64,000 nt of DNA from Corynebacterium yudongzhengii (GTDB lineage Bacteria; Actinomycetota; Actinomycetes; Mycobacteriales; Mycobacteriaceae), in contig NZ_CP026947.1 of the NCBI RefSeq assembly GCF_003065405.1, positions 2,232,001 through 2,296,000 on the forward strand, in the 5' to 3' direction. Below the pieces are notes generated by a model. The model was given only the letters and a program-made list of their open reading frames with translations, was not told the origin of the DNA and did not search any database. Shown one piece after another: positions 8,267 to 17,593 of this stretch. The translations under genes were made by a program, and so were the position numbers. The stretch's first letter is position 1. The number at the start of each line of letters is the position of its first letter.

Positions 8267-9442
8267 CTACTCCCGCCCGTCCCAGATCTCGGGCGGAACT
8301 GCGGGGGTCTTCGACGTCGGCGCCAGCACGGCCAAGGCGGAGTCCTCGGACATGCCGCAGACCTGCAGCAGGTCGACGATCAAAGAGCGTGACTGCCCGA
8401 GGATCGAGTAGTTCGACAAGACGGGCTCCTCGCCTACTACTGACATATCCGCCCGCGCGCCGAGCACGCGCAGGCGTGCGACCAGATCCGGGATCTCCTC
8501 GTGCTGGTGCAGCGAGGAACCGGCTTCAAAGAGGTTCGCCAGATCGAGCATGATGTCGGCGAGTTCGTCGATGATGTTGACCTGCAGCATGGTCACCTCG
8601 TCGCCGTCGCGCGAGAGCACCCAGGCGCGCCGCGCCAGCACGCGCGTGGAGCGCACACAGTTATCGACGGGCGTGAGCACCCGGTCAATCGAGCGGTACA
8701 GGCGCCGCCTATTCCACATCAGCGGCGAGATGTTCGCCGATTCGCGGCCGGACTTCGCGGCGGTGAGCATCGCGTTGATGCTGGCCTGGGAGCCACGCAC
8801 CTCGTCGAGAGCTTCCTGGATGAGTTCGCGTTTGCCGTCTTCGAGCCCGTCGGCGACGTCGCTAAGCACCGAGGAGGCCAGGTACATGACGTTGGCGACC
8901 TCTTGGCGCACGCGGTTGAGCGCGGAGGACGGGATCAAGGCCACTGTCAGAAGCCCCACGGCGGAGCCGACGATCGCATCCAGGGTGCGGTCGACGCCGG
9001 TGGTCTCGGCGCCCGGGGGCATGATCGTCGCGATGAGCACGGTGCCGATGGCCACCTGGTTGGACACGAGTGGCGATTTCGAGAACAACGACGCCACGGA
9101 CATGCCGATGGCGATCATGATGCCGATCTGCCAGAAGTCGGTACCTAAGCCTAAGAACAACAGGTCGCCAACCAGGACGCCGAGGACGCAGCCGATCGAC
9201 ATCTCGATGCCGCGCTGAACGCGCTCGCCACCGGTGAGACCGATGACGATGATCACCGCGATCGGCGCGAAAAAGGGCACCTCATGGCCAAGTATTGTCT
9301 GGGCGGCCCAGAAGGCGACAGCCGCGGCAACCGAGACCTGCAGGATGGATAATGTGCGTTTGCGCAGGCGTTTCAGCCGCGCCTGCACCGATCCTTCGAT
9401 CTGTTGCAGGCGCTCTCTGGTCCGCATCCGCTGTTTCGCCAT
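8267..9442 (-). CDS. FUSC-family / aromatic acid exporter-like membrane protein
   Basis: 391 residues. A block of about four to six hydrophobic segments lies in residues 35-180 (IAVIIVIGLTGGERVQRGIE is typical of the FUSC/ArAE N-terminal membrane domain, with the GxRxxG-like turn). A soluble helical domain of about 200 residues follows. Relatives are thought to export aromatic or other organic acids, but no substrate can be read here. The start at MAKQRMRTRE is preferred over a frame extending 16 codons further because the extension is arginine/valine filler. It is transcribed alone toward copy 3 of the palindromic element. Confidence 0.75.
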   Translation of the reverse strand: MAKQRMRTRERLQQIEGSVQARLKRLRKRTLSILQVSVAAAVAFWAAQTILGHEVPFFAPIAVIIVIGLTGGERVQRGIEMSIGCVLGVLVGDLLFLGLGTDFWQIGIMIAIGMSVASLFSKSPLVSNQVAIGTVLIATIMPPGAETTGVDRTLDAIVGSAVGLLTVALIPSSALNRVRQEVANVMYLASSVLSDVADGLEDGKRELIQEALDEVRGSQASINAMLTAAKSGRESANISPLMWNRRRLYRSIDRVLTPVDNCVRSTRVLARRAWVLSRDGDEVTMLQVNIIDELADIMLDLANLFEAGSSLHQHEEIPDLVARLRVLGARADMSVVGEEPVLSNYSILGQSRSLIVDLLQVCGMSEDSALAVLAPTSKTPAVPPEIWDGRE

Positions 9443-9472
9443 GCTCTTCACACTAGCCAAACTCCGCAGACG

Positions 9473-9509
9473 AAAAACCCCGGCAATCACTGAGGGTGAT
9501 CACCGGGGT
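9473..9509 (-). terminator. Terminator downstream of fba
   Basis: Reading the minus strand, ACCCCGGTGATCAC pairs with GTGATTGCCGGGGT across a CCTCA loop and is followed by TTTT. It starts 30 bases after the fba stop. Confidence 0.85.
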
Positions 9510-9538
9510 GCCTGCTCGAGGAAGCAGCCGTGGGGCGC

Positions 9539-10573
9539 TTACTTGCTAAGCGTCTGGGCGGCGGAGCGCAGGACCTCGCAGGACTCGATGATGCGCTGCG
9601 ACATGGCTTCCTCAGCCTTCTTCATGTAGGAACGCGGGTCGTAGACCTTCTTGTTGCCAACCTCACCGTCGATCTTCAGCACGCCGCTGTAGTTTTCGAA
9701 CATGTGGCTGACCACCGGGCGGGTGAAGGCGTACTGGGTGTCGGTGTCGACGTTCATCTTGATGACACCGTAGTCGAGGGCCTCCTCGATCTTCTCGCGC
9801 TCGGAGCCGGAGCCGCCGTGGAAGACGTAGTCGAAGGGCTGGGAGCCGGCGTCGAGGCCGAGCTTCTTCGCGGCGGTCTCCTGGCCCATCTTCAGAACCT
9901 CCGGGCGCAGCTTGACGTTGCCCGGCTTGTACACGCCGTGGACGTTACCGAAGGTGGCGGCCAGCAGGTAGCGGCCGTTCTCGCCGGTGCCGAGGGCGTC
10001 GACGGTCTTCTCGAAGTCCTCCTCGGTGGTGTAGAGGTTCGCGCCGGCCTTGGCCTGGACGCCATCTTCTTCACCGCCGACGACGCCGATCTCGACCTCG
10101 AGGATGATGTGGGCGCTGCGGGCCTTCTCCAGCAGCTCCTGGGCGATCTCGAGGTTCTCGTCGATCGGGATGGCGGAGCCGTCCCACATGTGGGACTGGA
10201 ACAGCGGGGTCTCGCCGCGGTCGACGCGCTCCTGGGAGATGGCGATCAGGGGGCGGACGTACTCGTCGAGCACCTCCTTCTGGCAGTGGTCGGTGTGCAG
10301 CGCGACGTTGATTCCGTAGTTCTTGGCGACCTCATGCGCGAAGGCGGCGAGCGCCTTGGCGCCGGCCACCTTGTTTTTCACCGCCAGGCCGGAGCCGAAC
10401 TGGGCGCCGCCGGTGGAGAACTGGATGATGCCGTCGGACTCGGCCTCAGCGAAGCCTTTGAGTGCGGCGTTGATCGTCTCCGACGAGGTGCAGTTGATGG
10501 CCGGGTAGGCGAAGTTGTTCTTCTTGGCCCGGTCGAGCATCTCGTTGTAGACCTCGGGAGTTGCGATAGGCAT
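9539..10573 (-). CDS. fba: Fructose-bisphosphate aldolase, class II
   Basis: 344 residues, full length for the zinc-dependent class IIA aldolase that cleaves fructose 1,6-bisphosphate in glycolysis and gluconeogenesis. Zinc and substrate motifs are visible: VALHTDHCQKE, ILEVEIGVVGGEEDG, NVHGVYKPG, and FHGGSGS (phosphate and metal binding). The start is MPIATPEVYNEML, the usual beginning in corynebacteria, with AAGG upstream. An ATG three codons earlier would sit directly on that ribosome site. The gene is monocistronic with its own terminator. Confidence 0.97.
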   Translation of the reverse strand: MPIATPEVYNEMLDRAKKNNFAYPAINCTSSETINAALKGFAEAESDGIIQFSTGGAQFGSGLAVKNKVAGAKALAAFAHEVAKNYGINVALHTDHCQKEVLDEYVRPLIAISQERVDRGETPLFQSHMWDGSAIPIDENLEIAQELLEKARSAHIILEVEIGVVGGEEDGVQAKAGANLYTTEEDFEKTVDALGTGENGRYLLAATFGNVHGVYKPGNVKLRPEVLKMGQETAAKKLGLDAGSQPFDYVFHGGSGSEREKIEEALDYGVIKMNVDTDTQYAFTRPVVSHMFENYSGVLKIDGEVGNKKVYDPRSYMKKAEEAMSQRIIESCEVLRSAAQTLSK

Positions 10574-10680
10574 GTGCGACATCCTTACGTGTAGACGACT
10601 AAAGCGAATCGGTCGTGGCCGCCGACCAACCCCCAGTATGCCTGGATTTGGGCCCGTTCGCCGCCAACTGGGTGGGCTTT

Positions 10681-11880
10681 TTAGGCCTCCCCCGGCTCGT
10701 GCTGGTGGAGGCTGACGCGGGCGGCGGCTTCGAGCAGCATCCAGCCGGACAGCTGCACCGACAGATCGCGCTCGGAGATGCGGATGACGCCGACGGCTTC
10801 GCCGAAACTCGTCGGGCCCAGCCCGTAGTTGTGCGGCAGGCGGGCATCGGCGGTCCAGTCGGCGGCGAAGACGGGCAGCCCGTCGACCTCGAGGCGATGG
10901 TTCCACACGCTCGTCGCCGAGGAGAGCACGAGGCGAGCCGCGACCTTCTTGGCCGCCCGGTTGGCGGGGTTGTCGGCGGGCAGGCGCACCGCGATGTCAG
11001 CGAGGTAGCGGGCGAGGATGCCTTTGAACAGGCCCCCGTCGCCGTCGCCGTTGCCCCAGTTGATCACGCCGCCGGGGGTGGCCAAGTGCAGCGCAATCGC
11101 CTGGATGAGTTCGCGGATATGCGTGATGAAGCGCATGGAGTCGTCGACGCGGTCGGCGTCGGCGACGTCGTCGATGCTTTCGGCGTAGCCGAACCCGGCG
11201 CGCGAGCGCAGCTCCAGGGCGATCTCGAGGCAGGCGCCTAAAGCCACGCCCTGGTTATAGGTATGGATGTTGCCGACGGTCTCGGGCCCGTCCATGCGCA
11301 TGCGCACGCCGTCTTGGATCAGGCCGCGGTCGTCGACGAGGTTGTCGAAGACCCAGTCCATGATCCCCACCGCCTGGTCGAGCCGGCCGGTGCGGGCGAG
11401 CATGATGGCGACGGGGCCGTTCGTCGGCACGTTGAAAAACGTCTCCCCGGTGCGCCAGGGGACCACGCCGGTGATGTCGTCGATACCCGCGATGATGTTG
11501 GCCTCCAGGGCCTTACGCCCGGTGGCCTTCGGCGCCTTGTCGAGGCTTTCCACCCGCCCGAGCGCGAGGGAGAGCCACGCTTTGTCGTCGTAGTAGCGGT
11601 TGCGCGTGTACTTGCCGTTGCGCAAACGGATGCCGCGCATGGTGTTACTGATGCGCTGGCGCTTCGAGCGCGCGGGCTTGCGGTGGGCGGCGTCGACGAG
11701 ACAGTCGAGGTAGTGCGCCTGCCACCAGTAGTGCCAGTTGATGAACAGGCGCTCTTTCATCACCGGAGGCCAACTAACGACGGCCAAGTTCGTGCGCGGC
11801 AGCCCCCACAGACGGGTGGCGTGCCGGTCGTTGATCGCGCTTTCAGCGAGGCTCGCGCGATGGGCCCATTTTTCGTGCAC
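10681..11880 (-). CDS. Glycoside hydrolase family 76-like protein
   Basis: 399 residues without a signal peptide. Motifs of GH76 alpha-1,6-mannanase folds are present: NRYYDDKAWLSLALGRV, LIQDGVRM and HTYNQGVALGACLEIAL, which line the (alpha/alpha)6 barrel cleft. Intracellular GH76-like proteins occur widely in mycolic-acid bacteria next to fba and pyrE, and their substrate is not established. The start is GTG, 13 bases after AAGGAG, and no closer start is available. The final tail is short and charged. Confidence 0.75.
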   Translation of the reverse strand: MHEKWAHRASLAESAINDRHATRLWGLPRTNLAVVSWPPVMKERLFINWHYWWQAHYLDCLVDAAHRKPARSKRQRISNTMRGIRLRNGKYTRNRYYDDKAWLSLALGRVESLDKAPKATGRKALEANIIAGIDDITGVVPWRTGETFFNVPTNGPVAIMLARTGRLDQAVGIMDWVFDNLVDDRGLIQDGVRMRMDGPETVGNIHTYNQGVALGACLEIALELRSRAGFGYAESIDDVADADRVDDSMRFITHIRELIQAIALHLATPGGVINWGNGDGDGGLFKGILARYLADIAVRLPADNPANRAAKKVAARLVLSSATSVWNHRLEVDGLPVFAADWTADARLPHNYGLGPTSFGEAVGVIRISERDLSVQLSGWMLLEAAARVSLHQHEPGEA

Positions 11881-11977
11881 GGTGAACTATTCGCTCCTTG
11901 GCTGTGCGTCTACGCACGTGGTCATACCCACACATCCTAACCAGTTTAAGTCCCCATCTTCCCGACTTCGCTGAAAC

Positions 11978-12658
11978 TCACCAACTTTTATTCATATCGG
12001 CGTGTTGCCGGATCCACGCATGCATCGCGATCCCGGCGGCCACCCCGGCGTTGATCGAGCGCGTCGAGCCGAACTGGGCGATCGAGCAGGTCATCATCGC
12101 CCCGCTTTGCGCATCCTCGCTGACCCCGGGGCCCTCCTGGCCGAACAGCAGCAGGCAGTTCTCGGGAAGCTCGGCTTCCTCCAGGGGCACCGAACCGGGG
12201 GTGTTGTCGATGGCGACCACCTCTAGGTGATGCTCGCGGGCCCACCCCAGCAGCGTGGCGACGTCGGCGTGGTGGCGCAGCCGCTGGTAGCGATCGGTGA
12301 CCATCGCGCCCCGACGGTTCCAGCGCCGCCGCCCCACAATGTGCACGGTATCCACGGCAAAAGCGTTGGCGGTGCGCACCACGGTGCCGATGTTGGCGTC
12401 GTTTTCGAAGTTCTCGATCGCGATGTGCAGCCGGTGGCGCCGGGTGTCGATATCCGCGATGATCGCCTCGCGCGTGAGGTAGCGATAGGCGTCGACGACG
12501 TTGCGACGATCCCCCTCCGCCAACAGCTCCGGATCGAAGCGGTCCGAGCTCGGCAGCGGCTCGCCGGGGTGTTCTTCGGCCCACGGCCCCACGCCGTGGC
12601 GGCCGGCGCCCCACTCGGTCGGCCCGGGCTCGGCGTGAGACCTAGAGTCCGAGGTCAT
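11978..12658 (-). CDS. SpoU/TrmH-family RNA 2'-O-methyltransferase
   Basis: 226 residues. The SPOUT fold is clear in the C-terminal 150 residues: motif 1 ENFENDANIGTVVRTANAF, motif 2 LLFGQEGPGVS and motif 3 FGSTRSINAGVAAGIAMHAW, which together bind S-adenosylmethionine through the trefoil knot. The N-terminal 60 residues are charged and probably contact RNA. It methylates a ribose in tRNA or rRNA; which one cannot be read. Its start lies 17 bases inside the end of pyrE, so the two are co-translated. Confidence 0.9.
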   Translation of the reverse strand: MTSDSRSHAEPGPTEWGAGRHGVGPWAEEHPGEPLPSSDRFDPELLAEGDRRNVVDAYRYLTREAIIADIDTRRHRLHIAIENFENDANIGTVVRTANAFAVDTVHIVGRRRWNRRGAMVTDRYQRLRHHADVATLLGWAREHHLEVVAIDNTPGSVPLEEAELPENCLLLFGQEGPGVSEDAQSGAMMTCSIAQFGSTRSINAGVAAGIAMHAWIRQHADMNKSW

Positions 12659-13193
12659 CGAGGCCCAGCAGGTAGCGGTAGTCGAGGCCCTCGGCGCGGA
12701 TGGCGTCCTCGGCCCCCGTGGCCCGGTCGACGACGGTGGCGACGCCGACGACCTCGGCGCCGGCGTCGCGAAGCGCCCGCACCGCAGTCAGCGGCGAGTT
12801 GCCGGTGGTGGTGGTGTCCTCGACGACTAGCACCTTCTTATCGACGACATCCGCACCCTCAATGCGGCGCTGCATCCCGTGCTTCTTCGCCTCTTTGCGC
12901 ACGACGAAGGCGTCGATGGGGCGGCCGTCGGCATGCATGATGGAGGTGGCCACGGGATCGGCACCCAAGGTGAGCCCGCCGACGGCGGCGAAATCCCAGT
13001 CCGCGGTGAGCTCGCGCAGCAGGGCGCCGATGAGGCGGGAAGCCTCGTGCTGCAGGGTGGCGCGTCGCAAATCGACGTAGTAATCCGCCTCCTTGCCCGA
13101 AGACAGGGTTACCCTGCCGTGGACAACAGCGAGCTCGCGCACGAGCTCAGCGAGGCGTTGCTTCTTCTTCGTATCGAGCGGGTGAGCGGCCAT
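12642..13193 (-). CDS. pyrE: Orotate phosphoribosyltransferase
   Basis: 183 residues. It converts orotate and PRPP to orotidine monophosphate in pyrimidine synthesis. The PRPP-binding signature VLVVEDTTTTGNSPLTAVRA is intact, and the substrate region HGRVTLSSGKEADYYVDLR matches OPRTases. The active loop Lys cluster VVRKEAKKHG is present. Placement between a membrane protein and a SpoU methyltransferase, with overlap of the latter, is the arrangement I would expect in corynebacteria. Confidence 0.96.
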   Translation of the reverse strand: MAAHPLDTKKKQRLAELVRELAVVHGRVTLSSGKEADYYVDLRRATLQHEASRLIGALLRELTADWDFAAVGGLTLGADPVATSIMHADGRPIDAFVVRKEAKKHGMQRRIEGADVVDKKVLVVEDTTTTGNSPLTAVRALRDAGAEVVGVATVVDRATGAEDAIRAEGLDYRYLLGLDDLGL

Positions 13194-13237
13194 CGGCGCG
13201 GTTACTCCTTTTGTTGGCGGTTTCCTAGCTTCCGAGG

Positions 13238-14269
13238 CTAGTCCTCGTCGCGGTCTTCGAAGATCGTCGGCCCCTCGCTGAGATCGCGCAGCACCCGGGT
13301 ATCGTCGGCGCGGTGCTTGCCGGGCCGGCCGTCGGCGATGGCATCGACCTCGTCGCCGCCCAAGGCGCGCGGGGTGACCACGCCTCGGGCGTCGGCACGC
13401 GTGCGGCTCGGCAGCTGCACCGGCTCATCGGGGCGTAAGGCCTTCGGGGGCACGCCGTCGTCTTCCGGGTGCTGGGTTTCGGTGTGGGCCTCTAAGGAGG
13501 CGAGCTGGCCGGTCGGCATGCGTCGCGACGGCGTGTGCTCCTGCAACGGCAGCGCCATGCCCGCCTCGGAGAGCGGGGGAAGGACGCGGGCGGCGTCGGC
13601 AAGCAAGGCCAGCGGGGCGAGCATCTCCTCCCAATCCTCGGCACGCGAGCCGCGCGTGGTCTGAGCCAGCACCCAATCCGACTCGAACCAGACGGCCGTG
13701 ACCGCCTCCGGAAGGTTTTCCAACGCGGTGCGAATGCGCACGTCGAGGGCACGTTGCAACACCCCGGCATCGGTGCCGAAGGCACGGAAACCACTGACCG
13801 TTTCCACCTCGACGAGATCGACGGAACCCTCCCCGAGATCCTCGCCGTCGCGGCGGAAATCGAGGACCGTACCCGAGTTCGCGCCAGTACGCATCGCCAT
13901 AACATTGGTGCCGCCTAAATCCATGAGCAGCATCTCGTGGTTGTAGACATTGCCGGAGACGATATCGCGGGCCGCGGCACCGGTGGCTGCGGCGCCACGG
14001 GTCCACTCATCCACGAGATAATCATCGCGGCGGGAAAAGTCGAAACCTTTAGCCTCCGCCCACTGCCGGCGCTCCCGGCGCGTAGCGCCCGGCAGCTGGA
14101 TGCCGGAAGAACGCGGGCGGGAATCCTCGTCTTGCTCTGGCTGGGGCTCCTGTGTGGGCTCTTCCTCGGCGGGGGTCTCCTCAGCACTGCGGCGCCGGTG
14201 GTCCACGAACATCAGGACACCGGCGGCGAGCAGGAAGAGGACAGCGAGGAGAAGAATCACATAAGCCAC
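13238..14269 (-). CDS. Hypothetical protein with one N-terminal membrane anchor
   Basis: About 343 residues. One hydrophobic helix (AYVILLLAVLFLLAAGVLMF) is followed by an acidic Glu/Pro-rich linker and a soluble domain of about 220 residues with no motif I recognise. The C-terminus is again acidic. The GTG start immediately before AYVILLL places the gene 11 bases after the sulfurtransferase stop; a longer frame would overlap that gene. It is conserved in position upstream of pyrE, as I recall it in related genomes. Function unknown. Confidence 0.75.
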   Translation of the reverse strand: MAYVILLLAVLFLLAAGVLMFVDHRRRSAEETPAEEEPTQEPQPEQDEDSRPRSSGIQLPGATRRERRQWAEAKGFDFSRRDDYLVDEWTRGAAATGAAARDIVSGNVYNHEMLLMDLGGTNVMAMRTGANSGTVLDFRRDGEDLGEGSVDLVEVETVSGFRAFGTDAGVLQRALDVRIRTALENLPEAVTAVWFESDWVLAQTTRGSRAEDWEEMLAPLALLADAARVLPPLSEAGMALPLQEHTPSRRMPTGQLASLEAHTETQHPEDDGVPPKALRPDEPVQLPSRTRADARGVVTPRALGGDEVDAIADGRPGKHRADDTRVLRDLSEGPTIFEDRDED

Positions 14270-14280
14270 GGGGCTCGATT

Positions 14281-15111
14281 CTAGTCGCCGCGCTCCACCG
14301 GATTGCGCGAATCGGCCGACCACTGCGACCAACCGCCAACGAAGTGCGCCGGGATCCGCATACCGGCGTGTTCCAAAGCTGCAATCGCCAACGCGGAGTG
14401 ATTACCGGAACCGGAGTACATGATGACGTCGGAGGTGTCCTCAATACCCGCCTGCGCGAAACGCGCGCGGATCTCCTCTGGCGACTTCACCAGGCGATCC
14501 TTAGTGAACAGGTCATCGACGGGCACGTTGATCGCACCCGGGATATGCCCGGCCTTGAGGTCGAGGATCTCACGGCGGCCGGCGAAACGGTTGGGTTGGC
14601 GGACGTCGATAAGCACGCCCTCATGGGAGCGGACGTCGTCGATCGTGGCGGTGGGCATGTTACCCGTGGTGGCCGTGACGTCAGAGTGCACGGCGATGTT
14701 GCCGGGTCCGCCGACCACCGGGGCGCCGGAGTCGTGCCAGGCGCGGAGGCCGCCGTCGAGAAGCTGGACATCACGAACCCCCGCCCAGCGCAACACCCAC
14801 CACGCGCGGCCGGCGAACAGGCCGTGGCCCTGGTCGTAGGTGACGGTGGGTATGCCTGCGCGCACGCCCCAGAAACGCAGGGAACGCTGGACATCGCTGA
14901 GCTTGGGCAACGGGTTGCGGCCGTCCTTCGAACCGGGCAGACCGGTAAGGGCGGCGGCGGGGTCGCAAAAATGGGCGGTCGGGATATGACCACTCTGGTA
15001 ACGGTGGTGGCCGCCTTCGCCATCCTTCTCCCAAATGGAAGCAAGGATGGTCAAAGGTCGGCCCCGATAAACAGCTTCGCGGGTTTCCGGAACGGAAATG
15101 AACGTCGACAT
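14281..15111 (-). CDS. Two-domain rhodanese-like sulfurtransferase, active-site Cys replaced by Ser
   Basis: 276 residues with two rhodanese modules. The N-terminal domain has the structural HYQSGHIPTAHF-type segment and the C-terminal one has LKAGHIPGAINVPVDDLF. Active sulfurtransferases carry Cys at the start of the C-terminal loop (CxSGxTA). Here the loop reads YSGSGNHSALA, with Ser at about residue 233, so persulfide transfer by the classic mechanism is unlikely unless another residue serves. The start MSTFISVPETRE is chosen over an earlier one with a non-family extension. The next gene follows after 11 bases. Confidence 0.85.
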   Translation of the reverse strand: MSTFISVPETREAVYRGRPLTILASIWEKDGEGGHHRYQSGHIPTAHFCDPAAALTGLPGSKDGRNPLPKLSDVQRSLRFWGVRAGIPTVTYDQGHGLFAGRAWWVLRWAGVRDVQLLDGGLRAWHDSGAPVVGGPGNIAVHSDVTATTGNMPTATIDDVRSHEGVLIDVRQPNRFAGRREILDLKAGHIPGAINVPVDDLFTKDRLVKSPEEIRARFAQAGIEDTSDVIMYSGSGNHSALAIAALEHAGMRIPAHFVGGWSQWSADSRNPVERGD

Positions 15112-15230
15112 AGCCCCGATGGTAAAGCGCTTTGCCCCGCAGTGCTTAGCGAGTGGATGTGCGGTTGTGGGTTGCGTTTGGAACACAGATGTGGGGTTTG
15201 TTGGGTTTGGGGCCGAAACAGGGTCTGGAT

Positions 15231-15420
15231 TTGAGTAACTACCGACGATCTTGGGGTTTCGGTGCCGAAATCAGGGTTAACGTCGGTAGTTACTTAAAAA
15301 ATCGGGGTGAATCCTGCCGAAACGGGCCCAAGATTTGAGTAACTACCGACGATCCGGCGGATTCGAGGCCGAAAAGAGAGTTAACGTCGGTAGTTACTTA
15401 AAAAATCGGGGCGGATCCGG
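15231..15420. repeat. Tandem duplication of a 104-bp hairpin unit
   Basis: Perfect 14-bp arms AGTAACTACCGACG / CGTCGGTAGTTACT occur at 15234-15247 with 15281-15294, and again at 15338-15351 with 15385-15398, an exact period of 104. Each right arm is followed by TAAAAAATCGGGG and then a GCCGAAACGGGCCCA block. The T-tract position does not fit a simple terminator on either strand. The 3' part reads into the LuxR remnant. The function is unknown. Confidence 0.85.
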
Positions 15421-15425
15421 CCGAA

Positions 15426-15637
15426 ACGGGCCCAAAAATCTATGCACGGTCCCTCCGCTGCACCCGAGAAGCCAGCCTCGTGCCCGAGGACGGCCAGGCG
15501 GACGCGGTTCGTGATCTGCAATTGGGCGTAGATGTTCGCGAGGTGTGCTTTCACCGTCGCGGGCGAACAGTACAAGCGCTCCCCGATCTCGGCGTTGGTG
15601 AGTCCCTGGGTGACGTAGCGGACGACCTCTCGTTCGG
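15426..15637 (-). pseudogene. Truncated LuxR-type response regulator, HTH domain remnant
   Basis: The minus strand encodes the C-terminal helix-turn-helix of a NarL/LuxR protein: EREVVRYVTQGLTNAEIGER then SPATVKAHLANIYAQLQITN and RVRLAVLGHEAG. The receiver domain is missing. The frame ends exactly where the IS256-like sequence begins at about 15637, so the gene appears to have been cut by that insertion. After GHEAG the frame runs into the hairpin repeat. Confidence 0.75.
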
Positions 15638-16572
15638 GTTGCGTCCGTTAGCGTGGTGTATCTGTAGCCCGCGGTAAGTCTTGTGCCGGTGTGCATGAAG
15701 GCGACCATCGCGGGTACCTTTCGAATCAACTTCTACCTATCCTCGAAAGGAAGTACCCTGCGATGGCCGCTGACCCTCATCATATCGATCCGACCGCGTA
15801 TCTCGAAGAGCTACTGACTCAAGCGTCCCCAGATTTGATGCGCCAAATGCTCACTGACTTCATCAACCAGATTCTTTCCGCCCAAGCAGACACCGTCTGC
15901 GGGGCTGATTATGCCACCGTGTCAGCCGAGCGCACCAACACACGTAATGGCTACCGTCATCGCCAACTTGATACCCGAGTCGGCAGCATTGATGTGGCAA
16001 TCCCGAAGCTACGCACCGGCGCATTTTTCCCTGACTGGCTGCTAGAGCGCCGCAGCCGCACCGAGCGTGCCCTGAGACCACAGTCATCGCCACCTGTTAC
16101 CTGAAAGGAGTCTCCACTCGCAGGATGAACGACCTGGTGGCCACCCTTGGGATCAACAACTTGTCGAAGTCTCAGGTCAGCCAGATGGCCAAAGAACTCG
16201 ATGACATGGTCGATGACTTCCGCACCCGCCGGCTTGACCAAGGCCCCTACCACTTTGTCTCCTGCGACGCGCTGACAATGAAGGTGCGGGAAGGAGGACG
16301 TGTCGTAAAGACCAGCGTGTTGCTGGCCACAGGTGTCAACGCTGACGGCTACCGAGAGCTTTTGGGCATGCAGGTTGCCACCGCGGAATCTACCGCGTCG
16401 TGGACCGGGTTCTTTCGGGACCTCATCGCCTGTGGCCTGACCGGGGTATTCCTCGTTACTAGTGATGCCCATCTTGGTATTCAAGCAGCCGTGGGTGACT
16501 GCCTGCCGCAGGCTAGTTGGCAGCGATGTCGAACGCACTTCGCGAAGAACCTCTCGGCCCAGGTTCCCAGAG
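15638..16572 (+). mobile_element. Truncated IS256-family insertion sequence
   Basis: The left boundary is inferred from the broken LuxR remnant. The transposase is similar to IS256/Mutator enzymes but lacks its C-terminal third. The element ends at about 16572 in GGTGTCAGGAAATTTGTGTG, which looks like the terminal repeat of a second IS256-like element inserted into it. Confidence 0.7.
15763..16571 (+). pseudogene. IS256-family transposase, frameshifted and truncated
   Basis: ATG follows GAAAGGAAG. The N-terminal part (LLTQASPDLMRQMLTDFINQ, then NTRNGYRHRQLDTRVGSIDV) runs to ERAL near 16072. There AG appears as an extra two bases and the frame changes; the second half continues as TTVIATCYLKGVSTRRMNDL. 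Catalytic aspartates are visible in FVSCDALTMKV and VTSDAHLGIQ. The last catalytic Glu is lost because the sequence stops at about 16571. The element cannot move by itself. Confidence 0.8.
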
Positions 16573-17590
16573 GGTGTCAGGAAATTTGTGTGTGAGGCTC
16601 TGATCCAGAAGGAGTTTCACCGATAATGACAACGGTGACAACGAAGAAAAACCATGACCAGGACAAGGTCAACGAGATCAGCGAGAAGCTGATGGAAAAT
16701 CCTGAGCTCGCCAAGCTGATTGGCGAGTTGTCGACGTCCACCGATAACGCCAGCGACCTGGTCAAAGCCCTGTTGCAGGCATCGATTAACGCTGGTTTTG
16801 CAGGCGGAAATGGATGCCCATTTGGGCTACGGTCATTCCGACCGGACGATGAAGGCCCAGGTTGAACCAACACAGGGTAGTAACCACCGCAACGGGTCGT
16901 AGACCAAGACCGTCAATTCTGGGCACGGCGCGTTGGAAGGGATCGTGCCCAGGGATCGTTCCGGCACGTTTACTGCCCAGATGGTGCCCAAGGGCTCACG
17001 CCGGCTGACAGAGCTCGATGACATGATCATCTCGCTGTACGCCGGTGGGATGACAGTGCGTGATATTCAGCACCATCTTGGCTCCACCCTGGGGGTGGAT
17101 ATGAGCCCGGATACGATCAGCACGATTACCGATGCAGTCTTAGACGAGGTGATGATCTGGCAGAACCGTCAACTCGACGAGTTCTACCCAGTAATCTTTT
17201 TTGATGCGCTACGCGTGAAGATCCGCGATGGCCACCGTGTAGTCAACAAGGCGTGCTACATGGCGGTGGGCATCGACATAGACGGTATCAAGCACATCCT
17301 GGGCTTGTGGATTGCTGATAATGAAGGTGCCGCCTTTTGGGCATCTGTGTGCGCAGATCTGGCCAACCGTGGCGTCCAGGATGTCTTCATCGTCTGCTGT
17401 GATGGTCTTAAAGGCCTACCGGAAGCTTGTGGAGGCAACCTGGCCACATTCGATGGTACAAACCTGCATCGTGCACCTGATCCGGGCGGCGAATAGGTGG
17501 GTGTCCTATCAGGACCGAAAACCCGTCTCCAGTGCGCTACGTGCGATCTAGACGGCCGCAAACGAAGATACCGCCCGTGCCAGCTTAGAT
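16573..17590 (+). mobile_element. Second IS256-family insertion sequence, decayed
   Basis: It starts with GTGTCAGGAAATTTGTGTGTG directly after the interrupted first element and contains a transposase with several disablements. The right end is lost; the sequence passes into an IS3 fragment at about 17594. Confidence 0.7.
16626..17588 (+). pseudogene. IS256-family transposase with frameshifts and two amber codons
   Basis: The N-terminus (ENPELAKLIGELSTSTDNAS) shifts frame near 16795. AEMDAHLGYGHSDRTMKAQV then continues to a TAG at about 16900, where the family has Tyr (NHRNGS-stop-TKTV). The central part (GTFTAQMVPKGSRRLTELDD, FFDALRVKIRDGHRVV, FIVCCDGLKGLPEA) shifts again near 17430. A second TAG replaces the Tyr of RAIYTAAN at about 17550. 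The catalytic Glu region is absent. Both amber codons are TAC-to-TAG changes before AC. Confidence 0.8.
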
Positions 17591-17593
17591 GAG

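Noticed and set aside
15281..15300. Terminator at the tandem hairpin
   Set aside because: The stem is followed by A residues on the plus strand and lacks a downstream T-tract on the minus strand, so it does not fit an intrinsic terminator.
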